Origin: Bacteroidales bacterium
GTDB lineage: Bacteria; Bacteroidota; Bacteroidia; Bacteroidales; Muribaculaceae
Direction of reading: 5' to 3'
DNA length: 10,389 nt
Assembly (NCBI GenBank): GCA_900767075.1
Contig: CAAFXX010000032.1
Coordinates: 1-10,389, forward strand
Below are positions 1 to 5,086 of this stretch, one piece after another. Both the position numbers and the translations under genes were made by a program. How positions within the stretch are numbered: the first letter of the stretch is position 1; the number at the start of each line of letters is the position of its first letter. The notes under the pieces were generated by a model. It did not search any database, was not told where the DNA came from, and saw only the letters and a program-made list of their open reading frames with translations.

Positions 1-160
1 CCTCGTTCATCATGTTGACGCGTTTCATAGCCACCGTAATCATCTGTGAGCCGGAAGCCTTTATTGCCTCCAGCATGATGTCAGGCGAGGCGAACTTGCC
101 TGTACCTACAAATAGACGGGAGGTGAATTCTTTCCCGCCGATTGTCAAAGTATCGTTCAT
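1..160 (-). CDS. thiG: Thiazole synthase ThiG, N-terminal part (cut by window edge)
   Basis: ThiG condenses deoxyxylulose 5-phosphate, dehydroglycine and the sulfur carried on ThiS thiocarboxylate into the thiazole phosphate of thiamine, in the cytoplasm. Only the first 53 codons are visible; the family is about 255 residues. The visible part reads LTIGGKEFTSRLFVGTGK at residues 5-22 and then ASGSQMITVAMKRV at 35-48, which are the characteristic first strand and first TIM-barrel elements of ThiG. The ATG at 158-160 puts the LxIGG segment at the usual distance from the N-terminus. It follows thiE by 76 bp, and that gap contains a perfect 24-bp palindrome. As the last visible gene of the minus-strand thi operon it fits the common Bacteroidales order in which thiE precedes thiG. 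Identity is secure; the rest of the gene cannot be assessed. Confidence 0.95.
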   Translation of the reverse strand, partial: MNDTLTIGGKEFTSRLFVGTGKFASPDIMLEAIKASGSQMITVAMKRVNMMNE

Positions 161-194
161 TATGTCGGATTTATCTATAATTCTTGTTTTGAGC

Positions 195-218
195 GATATG
201 CAGGTTAACCTGCATATC
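195..218. promoter_or_regulatory. Perfect 24-bp palindrome between thiE and thiG
   Basis: Positions 195-218 form a perfect inverted repeat with half-site GATATGCAGGTT and no spacer. In minus-strand RNA it would fold as a 10-bp stem closed by a TTAA tetraloop. No T-run follows on the thiG side, so it does not look like an intrinsic terminator. It could be an mRNA-processing or stability hairpin that sets thiG expression apart from thiE, or a dimeric regulator site. The structure is seen directly; the role is inferred. Confidence 0.6.
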
Positions 219-236
219 ACTTGTCTATATGGAATG

Positions 237-887
237 TTACTTCTTCACGCTGTCCGATGCCGTAGGCTCGAAATTGCTGAGGACTTCGAGGAAATCATGT
301 GTGGCTTTGCTGATGTCGTCGGCAAATGCTATGGCGCCGCTGACAGCGACTCCGTTGACGCCGGCTTCCATCAGGGGCACCACATCTTCAAGGCGTATGC
401 CTCCTACAGCCACTTTGGCTATGTCGATCTGCTTCTCCCTCATCTCGATGCACAGTCTGCGGATCCCTTCGAGTCCAAGCATCGGGGCAAGATTCTTCTT
501 GGTTTCCGTAAATGCATAGGGACCCATGCCGATGTAATCGATGTCAAGGCTTCTGACGGCGATTATATCGTCGATGGTATTGGCTGTCACGCCGATCACC
601 GCTGCCGGACCGAGTTCAAGACGCGCTTTCGAGGGCAACATGTCGCTCTTGCCGAGATGCACGCCTCCGACATCAAGCTTTTTGGCGAGTTCTACTCTGT
701 CGTTGAGTATGAGGAATGCCTCCTTTTCAAGGCAAAGCGGCTTTATTTCTTCCACCACCTTGGAAATTTCTTCATCAGATGCATCCTTCATGCGGACCTG
801 AATCCATCGGCATCCTCCGTCGAGAACGCCCTTGACCTGTTCCACTACCGGAACAGTGGAGGAGGTGTTGGTTATGTACTGTAACAT
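237..887 (-). CDS. thiE: Thiamine-phosphate synthase ThiE
   Basis: ThiE couples HMP-PP with thiazole phosphate to form thiamine phosphate and pyrophosphate. The 216-residue protein has normal family length and a full set of motifs: WIQVRMKD (28-35, pyrimidine and pyrophosphate-binding Q, R and K), LILNDRVELA (59-68), GGVHLGKSDM (74-83), GVTANT (99-104), DYIGMGPYAFTETKKN (117-132, containing the GPxxxTxTK loop), and VAVGGI near residue 160 followed by GVNGVAVSGAI. All the residues that the paralogue at 934-1527 has lost are present here, so this is very likely the working synthase. The ATG at 885-887 lies just before the first barrel strand. It is 46 bp downstream of the paralogue's stop and 76 bp upstream of thiG, on the same strand. 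Confidence 0.95.
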   Translation of the reverse strand: MLQYITNTSSTVPVVEQVKGVLDGGCRWIQVRMKDASDEEISKVVEEIKPLCLEKEAFLILNDRVELAKKLDVGGVHLGKSDMLPSKARLELGPAAVIGVTANTIDDIIAVRSLDIDYIGMGPYAFTETKKNLAPMLGLEGIRRLCIEMREKQIDIAKVAVGGIRLEDVVPLMEAGVNGVAVSGAIAFADDISKATHDFLEVLSNFEPTASDSVKK

Positions 888-933
888 ATTATTAGATTTT
901 AACAGCTTCCAAATTGATCTATGTCGACATGCC

Positions 934-1527
934 TTAATCCCGCTCTACACTGTTTGTCTCTTTCATGGCTGAGACGAGACCTTGCATCGCATGATTAAAA
1001 TCATTGTCCCATATATAACCTAACAACGCCGCACCGGCAAAGCCGGTTTGACGCAGCTCTGGGAATTTTTCCGGTGTCACGCCTCCGAGGGCAACAATAT
1101 TGCCTGCAGAGAGCCGGTCTTTCAAGTCTCTCAGCTCGAATGCCGAGGCATAGCCTTTTTTTGATATGGAATCATAGATGGGGGAGAGGGTCACATATTC
1201 GTAGTCGTGAGCCGAGGAGAGTTCGCTGATATCGTGGAATGACGTAGAGACTTTATCGGCGGAGCCGGGCTTTTCCCTGTTGCGGGAATTGAGGTGGACT
1301 CCTCCGAGCCGGAATCTGTCGCATAGCCGAAAGTGATCATGAAGCTTGATTCGTCGGTGGAATGCAACCGGAATTGATTTGATCAGATCCTCAATGTCGG
1401 ATTCAGGAAATCCCGGTTTACGGATATGGATATAGTCTACGCCCGATTCAAGAAGCCTGACTATTTTTTCAGCCTCTCCGTCTACGCGTTTTGGCGATGT
1501 TATGACTATGGTAAGGAATCCGTTCAT
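934..1527 (-). CDS. ThiE/TenI-family paralogue (thiazole tautomerase-like)
   Basis: This is a 197-residue TIM-barrel protein of the ThiE/TenI superfamily. Visible motifs are DYIHIRKPG (31-39), KLHDHFRL (61-68), GGVHLNSRN (75-83), YVTLSPIYDSISKKGYASAF (111-130) and ALGGVTPE (146-153). Compared with the ThiE next door, QVRMKD has become HIRKPG, so the lysine is replaced by proline, and LND has become LHD, so the asparagine is lost. Both positions serve pyrimidine-pyrophosphate binding in ThiE. Second ThiE-like proteins of this type are common in Bacteroidota thi operons and are often annotated as thiamine-phosphate synthase. TenI of Bacillus is a thiazole tautomerase, which would fit between thiS and thiE, but that activity is inferred here. 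The gene starts 40 bp after thiS and is clearly part of the operon. Confidence 0.8.
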   Translation of the reverse strand: MNGFLTIVITSPKRVDGEAEKIVRLLESGVDYIHIRKPGFPESDIEDLIKSIPVAFHRRIKLHDHFRLCDRFRLGGVHLNSRNREKPGSADKVSTSFHDISELSSAHDYEYVTLSPIYDSISKKGYASAFELRDLKDRLSAGNIVALGGVTPEKFPELRQTGFAGAALLGYIWDNDFNHAMQGLVSAMKETNSVERD

Positions 1528-1567
1528 GAATAGATCTTTAAAACCGAACTATGCGCCTGTTCAACAA

Positions 1568-1771
1568 TCAGCCGCCGAAAGCCGCCGAGATCACTGTCAC
1601 TCTGTCGCCTTCGGCAAGATGACGGGATGACCAGTCTGCCTTGCGTATAAGGCGGTCGTTGACGGCGACTGCCGTACCGCCTTTACCCTGATTTCTCCAA
1701 TCGAGAAGCTCGGCGACCGTCATGTCGTCTGATGGAAGCTTTATATTTTCATCGTTCAGCTGTATGGTCAT
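1568..1771 (-). CDS. thiS: Sulfur carrier protein ThiS
   Basis: ThiS is the small ubiquitin-like sulfur carrier. Its C-terminal Gly-Gly is adenylated by ThiF and converted to a thiocarboxylate that gives sulfur to ThiG. The 67-residue protein starts MTIQLNDENIKLP, contains TVAELLDW (18-25), AVAVNDRLI (34-42) and EGDRVTVISAAFGG, and ends exactly in the required GG. Length and fold pattern match the family. It lies 59 bp downstream of thiD and 40 bp upstream of the ThiE/TenI paralogue, all on the minus strand. No Shine-Dalgarno is visible, as is common in this phylum. I found no riboswitch or convincing promoter in the thiD-thiS gap. Confidence 0.95.
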   Translation of the reverse strand: MTIQLNDENIKLPSDDMTVAELLDWRNQGKGGTAVAVNDRLIRKADWSSRHLAEGDRVTVISAAFGG

Positions 1772-1830
1772 AGTAGTAGTCTTAAATTGTTGTCTATAAA
1801 ATAATTAATCCGAATTTTGGAGAATATCCC

Positions 1831-2631
1831 TTATCCGAACAAATATAACGGCCCGGGACCTTCCATCACTTTCTGATTGCCTCCTTCGAAGATGGCATAG
1901 GAGACGAAATCTTTCGCCATCCTGACGGCCTTGTCTATTGAGAATCCTTTGGAAAGTCCGCATGCAATGGAAGTGGAGAGTACACACCCAGTGCCATGTG
2001 TGTTTTCCGTCTCTATGCGGTATTGTTTATATTTCCAAAGCTTATTGCCGTCGAAAAGAAAGTCCGTGCAGTAATCATTGCAGGAATGGCCCCCCTTGAG
2101 CAGGACGGTCTTTGCACCGGTGATGTTGTGCATCAGCTTGCAGAGGTATTCCATATCGTCGATCTGCCTCCCGGCTATAGCCTCCGCTTCGGGTATGTTG
2201 GGGGTGATGACCGTTGAAATGGGGAAGAGTGAACGTTTCATCTCAGCCAGCGTTTCTTTGGTGTCGCCGGTGAGGCTCGCCCCGGAGGTGGAGACGAGAA
2301 CGGGATCGACAACGATAGCCGGAACATCTTTATGATCGAGATATTTGGCTATTGTCCTTACCGTCTCTGCATCGGGAAGCATACCGATCTTTACGGCATC
2401 CGGACGCATTACGTCGAACACCGTCTCAAGCTGAGCTATGATCATATCGGGAGATACCTTCAAGATATCCTTGACGCCTTTGCTGTTCTGGGCGGTGACT
2501 GCCGTAATGACAGATGCCGCATAGACCTTGAACGCGCAGCATGTCTTGATGTCTGCCTGTATACCGGCGCCTCCGGTATTGTCTGAGCCGGCTATGGTCA
2601 GGAGAGTGCTGATTGTATTGTCTGTGTGCAT
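1831..2631 (-). CDS. thiD: Hydroxymethylpyrimidine (phosphate) kinase ThiD
   Basis: ThiD phosphorylates HMP and HMP-P to HMP-PP, the pyrimidine substrate of ThiE. The 266-residue protein has the ribokinase-like HMP-kinase signature: LTIAGSDNTGGAGIQADIKT (11-30), TAVTAQNSKGV, VKIGMLPD, VVDPVLVSTSGASL, ITPNIPEAEAI, and near the C-terminus NTHGTGCVLSTSIACGLSKG, with the anion-hole GTGC and catalytic Cys. Length is typical. The start at 2629-2631 places TIAGSD at its usual distance from the N-terminus. The first 34 nt of thiD overlap the 3' end of the acyltransferase gene in another frame, so the two are probably translationally coupled. A stand-alone thiD within the thiS-thiE-thiG cluster fits the complete pathway. 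Confidence 0.96.
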   Translation of the reverse strand: MHTDNTISTLLTIAGSDNTGGAGIQADIKTCCAFKVYAASVITAVTAQNSKGVKDILKVSPDMIIAQLETVFDVMRPDAVKIGMLPDAETVRTIAKYLDHKDVPAIVVDPVLVSTSGASLTGDTKETLAEMKRSLFPISTVITPNIPEAEAIAGRQIDDMEYLCKLMHNITGAKTVLLKGGHSCNDYCTDFLFDGNKLWKYKQYRIETENTHGTGCVLSTSIACGLSKGFSIDKAVRMAKDFVSYAIFEGGNQKVMEGPGPLYLFG

Positions 2632-3323
2632 TGCGACATCAGTTGTTTAGTGTTGAAACCTTTCTCACCGGGGTATATCGGTTTATGAATTGTCAATGTT
2701 ATGGTTGTCGGACACATGTTGTAGGTGTATCTGGGCATAGCCTTGAAAGCCCCGTCGATTGTAAGGGGCACGACAGGAAGGTTGAATTCCGAAGCGAGCA
2801 TGAACGCCCCGCGTTTGAACGGAATCATCTTGCCGTCCCATGAGCGGCTTCCTTCCGGAAATATCACGAGCGACATGCCGTCCTTCAGGGTATCCTCCGA
2901 TTCCTTGATTGTCTCCTTGATTCCGGCGATACTTGAGTCATCCACCATAATGTGCTTTGATTTCTTGCAAGCCCAGCCCACCATAAAGATTTTCTCAAGG
3001 CTCTTTTTCATAAGCCACTTGAAATTATGGTTCAGATAGCCGTAGATTGTCCAGATGTCATATGCTCCCTGGTGATTGGATACAAAGACATACGACGTCT
3101 TGGGGTCGATGTTTTCCCGTCCGACAACACGCACACGCATCAGAAACAGCCGGCAGGTGAACATCGACCAATACTTGGCTGGCCAGTAGCCCCAGAAATC
3201 AGTGTTGCCGAGAAAGGCTCCCACCAGTGTTATTGCCGCTGTCAGGAATGTGGCTACAACGAAAATAGGGCCGGCGATAAACCATTGATAGATGAAATAT
3301 AGTACCTTTAAAAATCCGTTCAT
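2598..3323 (-). CDS. plsC: 1-acyl-sn-glycerol-3-phosphate acyltransferase, PlsC family
   Basis: This 241-residue membrane-associated protein belongs to the LPLAT/PlsC family, which transfers an acyl group to lysophosphatidic acid to make phosphatidic acid. An N-terminal hydrophobic segment spans about residues 8-38. The catalytic NHQGAYD (83-89) gives the HX4D motif. FPEGSRS (155-161), FKRGAF (169-174) and VVPLTI (184-189) supply the acceptor-binding and later motifs. I chose the ATG at 3321-3323 because the reading frame upstream to 3383 is made of a 33-bp tandem repeat, translated MHLEISC twice, and is not family-like. It is the first gene of the transcription unit and overlaps thiD by 34 nt. 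It has no direct role in thiamine synthesis, so its position is probably an operon convenience. The exact acyl acceptor is not proven. Confidence 0.9.
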   Translation of the reverse strand: MNGFLKVLYFIYQWFIAGPIFVVATFLTAAITLVGAFLGNTDFWGYWPAKYWSMFTCRLFLMRVRVVGRENIDPKTSYVFVSNHQGAYDIWTIYGYLNHNFKWLMKKSLEKIFMVGWACKKSKHIMVDDSSIAGIKETIKESEDTLKDGMSLVIFPEGSRSWDGKMIPFKRGAFMLASEFNLPVVPLTIDGAFKAMPRYTYNMCPTTITLTIHKPIYPGEKGFNTKQLMSQCTQTIQSALS

Positions 3324-3328
3324 ATTAA

Positions 3329-3442
3329 TGCAAGATATTTCTAAATGCATGATATTCATACTGCAAGATATTTCTAAATGCATGATATTCTCACTGCATG
3401 AAATTTCTTATTGCATGATATTCTCACTGCTTGATATTTCTT
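3329..3442. repeat. 33-bp tandem repeat array in the leader of the plsC-thi operon
   Basis: Three full units start at 3329, 3362 and 3395, and a partial fourth starts at 3428. Units 1 and 2 differ only near their 3' ends (ATAC against TCAC); unit 3 has a few substitutions. Each unit is itself a degenerate doublet of about 16-17 bp beginning TGCAAGATAT or TGCATGATAT. There are no spacers. The array ends 6 bp before the plsC start codon and would be transcribed in its leader if the promoter at 3507-3514 is right. Function is unknown. Confidence 0.9.
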
Positions 3443-3506
3443 CATCCGTTTCAGTAAATCGTCATAAAGATAAGTAAAACGTTTTCGAATCGGATGTCAT
3501 CTCTTG

Positions 3507-3514
3507 CAAAAGTA
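3507..3514 (-). promoter_or_regulatory. Candidate Bacteroidota -7 box for the plsC-thi operon
   Basis: The minus strand reads TACTTTTG, a full match to the Bacteroidota TAnnTTTG element. A weak TTTC lies roughly where the -33 element would be. Transcription would start near 3500, giving a leader of about 175 nt that contains the 33-bp repeat array. The match is to a short motif, so confidence is moderate. Confidence 0.45.
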
Positions 3515-3792
3515 CAAAAAACTCGTGACATTAAGAAACCGATTGATATAAAAGTTGCCCGGCTCTTTCATTTGAGATTGCCCGCATATCCGGAAATAGT
3601 GTTATTAGGGGTATGTTCCTTAAAGAACCACATGACATTCTCATCCCTGTTACCATTATTTCTTTGCACGACTCCGAAATGTCAATTGCAATCTTTTCAT
3701 TGCCATAATGGCATTCTAAATATTAATCTTACAGAACGCGATTGGCACATGGCTCTGACTTTTCGGAATGCCGATAGCCCTTTGATGAAATA
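3515..3792. other. Intergenic stretch with no convincing gene
   Basis: A 99-codon open frame exists on the plus strand (3494-3793), but its product has no recognisable motif, is rich in His, Leu and Phe without pattern, and its start falls over the minus-strand promoter motif. Minus-strand frames are broken by stops. A near-palindrome GTTCCTTAAAGAAC occurs at about 3616-3629. I see no RNA gene here. Confidence 0.5.
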
Positions 3793-3829
3793 AAACATCG
3801 CCAAACCCTCAATAGGGTTGGAGATGTTT
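3793..3829 (-). terminator. Rho-independent terminator of the lipoprotein gene
   Basis: An inverted repeat with arms 3793-3809 and 3814-3829 forms about 15 base pairs around a 4-nt loop, with one mismatch and one bulge. On the minus strand it is followed by the T-rich tract TTTTATTT. It lies about 75 bp past the lipoprotein stop codon in the direction of transcription, as expected for its terminator. No equally good T-run follows on the plus strand. Confidence 0.7.
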
Positions 3830-3865
3830 AATAAGATAGGTATGACTTAAAGATTGAGAGAGGAC

Positions 3866-3897
3866 GAGGAATACAGTTATAGAGGAATACAGTTATA
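3866..3897. repeat. Perfect 16-bp tandem duplication
   Basis: The unit GAGGAATACAGTTATA occurs twice in direct succession at 3866-3881 and 3882-3897, just downstream of the lipoprotein stop codon. It lies between that gene and its terminator, so it does not alter the protein. It looks like a recent slippage duplication. Confidence 0.9.
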
Positions 3898-3903
3898 GTT
3901 GTA

Positions 3904-4290
3904 CTACTTGGATTGGGATACTTTTATTTCTTGTCGGGATCTTCCATCGTAAAGATAGAGATATAATTTTCGTTTCTTTTTGGTCTCGTTAGGCTTGGCA
4001 ATAACGACGAGCTTATATTCGGTTAAAAAGTACTTGGCAGTTAACCAATCGGTTGTGGTTTCAATGCAGTTTTGTCCTTCCATTATTCTGTTACTGCTAT
4101 TGCCGTCACCATTATAATTAAGCAACTCAATCTGTACTATACCCGGAGGTAGATCATTAGTTCCCTTAATATCAATGGATTCTCCATTACCTGATAATTC
4201 AATTTTGGAAGGGAAACCGAAGTCTGTTTCTTCCTCGCATGAAAGGAACAAAAGCGGGTATATGAATAAGATGTATCGGAGTAGTTTCAT
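3904..4290 (-). CDS. Small surface-type lipoprotein with BACON-like C-terminal half
   Basis: The 128-residue product begins with a lipoprotein signal peptide, hydrophobic through residue 17, with lipobox LFLSC and the lipidated Cys at 18. The next residues are EEETD, an acidic run like the Bacteroidota lipoprotein export signal that sends lipoproteins to the cell surface. Residues about 75-128 contain DWLTAKYF, then LVVIAKPNETKKKRKLYL and a terminal IKVSQ. This follows the BACON domain pattern of W, hydrophobic strand, N-x-T, basic residue, strand and a final V-x-Q, but the domain call is by eye. The gene is monocistronic, with a good -7 box at 4359-4366 and a terminator hairpin at 3793-3829. 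It is visibly more AT-rich than the thi operon. Ligand and role are unknown; it could also be an unrelated beta-sandwich protein. Confidence 0.75.
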   Translation of the reverse strand: MKLLRYILFIYPLLFLSCEEETDFGFPSKIELSGNGESIDIKGTNDLPPGIVQIELLNYNGDGNSSNRIMEGQNCIETTTDWLTAKYFLTEYKLVVIAKPNETKKKRKLYLYLYDGRSRQEIKVSQSK

Positions 4291-4358
4291 TTTGCAATTG
4301 ATCTTATGAATGCCTCATTCTATAAAATGTTGTGGAAAGAGTTGCCTCAATCCACATG

Positions 4359-4366
4359 CAAAGTTA
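4359..4366 (-). promoter_or_regulatory. Bacteroidota -7 box for the lipoprotein gene
   Basis: The minus strand reads TAACTTTG, an exact TAnnTTTG match, 69 bp upstream of the lipoprotein start codon. An inverted repeat, CCTGT (4375-4379) with ACAGG (4394-4398), lies directly upstream over the expected -33 region and could be an operator. The -33 element itself is weak. Confidence 0.5.
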
Positions 4367-4481
4367 ATGAAACTCCTGTAAATTTTTATCTCAGACAGGC
4401 AAAAATCAGCGTTTCAATACAATTTCTCCGTGTCGGGCGTATCGTAAAAACTCTGATATTTAAATTTATGTAAAAATTATT

Positions 4482-4491
4482 GTAAATTTAC
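4482..4491. promoter_or_regulatory. Palindrome upstream of the XRE gene (possible operator)
   Basis: GTAAATTTAC is a perfect 10-bp palindrome in very AT-rich DNA, 24 bp before the XRE start codon. XRE-type proteins often repress their own promoters through short palindromes at this kind of position, so autoregulation is plausible. AT-rich palindromes also arise by chance, and no clear -7/-33 pair could be placed around it. Confidence 0.3.
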
Positions 4492-4515
4492 GTTGTAATT
4501 TCAAACGCAAGTTCT

Positions 4516-4854
4516 ATGAGGAACGCCACCATTTCTTTACAGGAAATCTTCAATGAGATTCCTCAGGAGAAGCGTGAGGAAACCAGACTTTCTTTTGCTA
4601 TCTCTAACAGACTGGACGCGCTTACGCATGAAAAGGGTTTGAATAAAAAACAGTTTGCCGAAGCCCTGGGTAAACGACCCAACGAGATAACACGTTGGCT
4701 TAGTGGCGAACACAATGTCACTATATCGACTCTCGCCATGCTTTCCTCTTTCTTCGGACAGCCGATTTCTTCGGACAGCCGATTATTACTGTCTCATAAT
4801 GAATTTTTAACACATCTAATTCTTGAGCTATATGAAAATAAGCAATCGTGTTAA
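4516..4854 (+). CDS. XRE-family helix-turn-helix protein with frameshifted C-terminus
   Basis: The 112-residue protein has a Cro/C1-type HTH at about residues 41-80: LNKKQFAEALGKRPNEITRWLSGEHNVTISTLAMLSSFFG. The KKQFAEALGKRPxEITRWLSGxHN stretch is typical of Bacteroidales HigA-like antitoxins and related small regulators. A 17-bp tandem duplication at 4751-4784 changes the frame after residue Ile84. Removing one copy would end the protein as GQPIITVS at 88 residues, with stop TAA at 4797-4799. The present tail of 28 residues (SSDSRLLLS onward) is therefore new sequence and overlaps the next gene by 23 nt. No toxin gene lies next to it, so it may be an orphan antitoxin or a regulator of the downstream cassette. 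The HTH itself is intact, so it probably still binds DNA. Confidence 0.85.
   Translation: MRNATISLQEIFNEIPQEKREETRLSFAISNRLDALTHEKGLNKKQFAEALGKRPNEITRWLSGEHNVTISTLAMLSSFFGQPISSDSRLLLSHNEFLTHLILELYENKQSC
4751..4784 (+). repeat. 17-bp tandem duplication inside the XRE gene
   Basis: TCTTCGGACAGCCGATT occurs at 4751-4767 and again at 4768-4784, perfectly matched. Because 17 is not a multiple of three, the second copy shifts the reading frame and moves the stop codon from 4797-4799 to 4852-4854. Confidence 0.95.
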
Positions 4855-5086
4855 ACGGAATATTTCTTTTACATTATTTGTGGTGGGCTTATTATGTATG
4901 GGAGCCCGGTCGGTTGATGTTTTGCATAATCCTTCTTCCTTTATGGGATGGTTTGAGTTTGCAGGCATTACTTTCCTGACGTGGTGCATTTGTTTTGACA
5001 ATTTCCTCATTTATCGCCGAAGAGTTAAAGACGGTATCTTATTTGGGTGTAAGTCGGAATTCAGGTTTATATTGTCTTTCCAATGA
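4832..5086 (+). CDS. Small two-helix membrane protein of unknown function
   Basis: I do not recognise a family. The 84-residue product has a basic N-terminus (MKISNRVKR), a hydrophobic segment at about 11-29 (ISFTLFVVGLLCMGARSVD), a short loop, and a second hydrophobic segment at about 39-60 (FEFAGITFLTWCICFDNFLI), then YRRRVKDG. By the positive-inside rule both ends would be cytoplasmic. An in-frame TTG at 4823 is possible, but ATG at 4832 gives a natural N-terminus. Without the 17-bp duplication upstream the XRE gene would stop 32 bp before this start; with it the two genes overlap. Its TGA overlaps the next ATG as ATGA, pointing to coupled translation with the winged-helix membrane protein, of which it may be a partner. 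Confidence 0.65.
   Translation: MKISNRVKRNISFTLFVVGLLCMGARSVDVLHNPSSFMGWFEFAGITFLTWCICFDNFLIYRRRVKDGILFGCKSEFRFILSFQ

Noticed and set aside
12..884. Plus-strand open frame of 290 codons opposite thiG and thiE
   Set aside because: It is antisense to two clear thiamine genes with complete motifs, and its own translation shows no family signature.
3324..3383. N-terminal extension of the acyltransferase by 20 residues
   Set aside because: The extension is translated tandem repeat (MHLEISC twice). The ATG at 3321-3323 gives a normal PlsC N-terminus.
3329..3442. CRISPR array
   Set aside because: Units are directly adjacent with no unique spacers, units are diverged, and there are no cas genes in the window.
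3494..3793. Plus-strand 99-codon open frame
   Set aside because: No recognisable motif, no ribosome-binding or promoter signal, and the start overlaps the minus-strand promoter motif. Left as non-coding.
4388..4393. CTGAGA on the minus strand as part of a TPP riboswitch
   Set aside because: None of the other conserved TPP elements follow, and the downstream gene is the lipoprotein, not a thiamine gene.
4291..4515. Toxin partner of the HigA-like XRE protein
   Set aside because: The 225 bp upstream are non-coding promoter DNA, and the downstream gene is a membrane protein. No RelE/HigB-like protein is present.
4823..4831. TTG start for the small membrane protein
   Set aside because: It adds only three residues; ATG at 4832 gives the basic start expected before a membrane helix.
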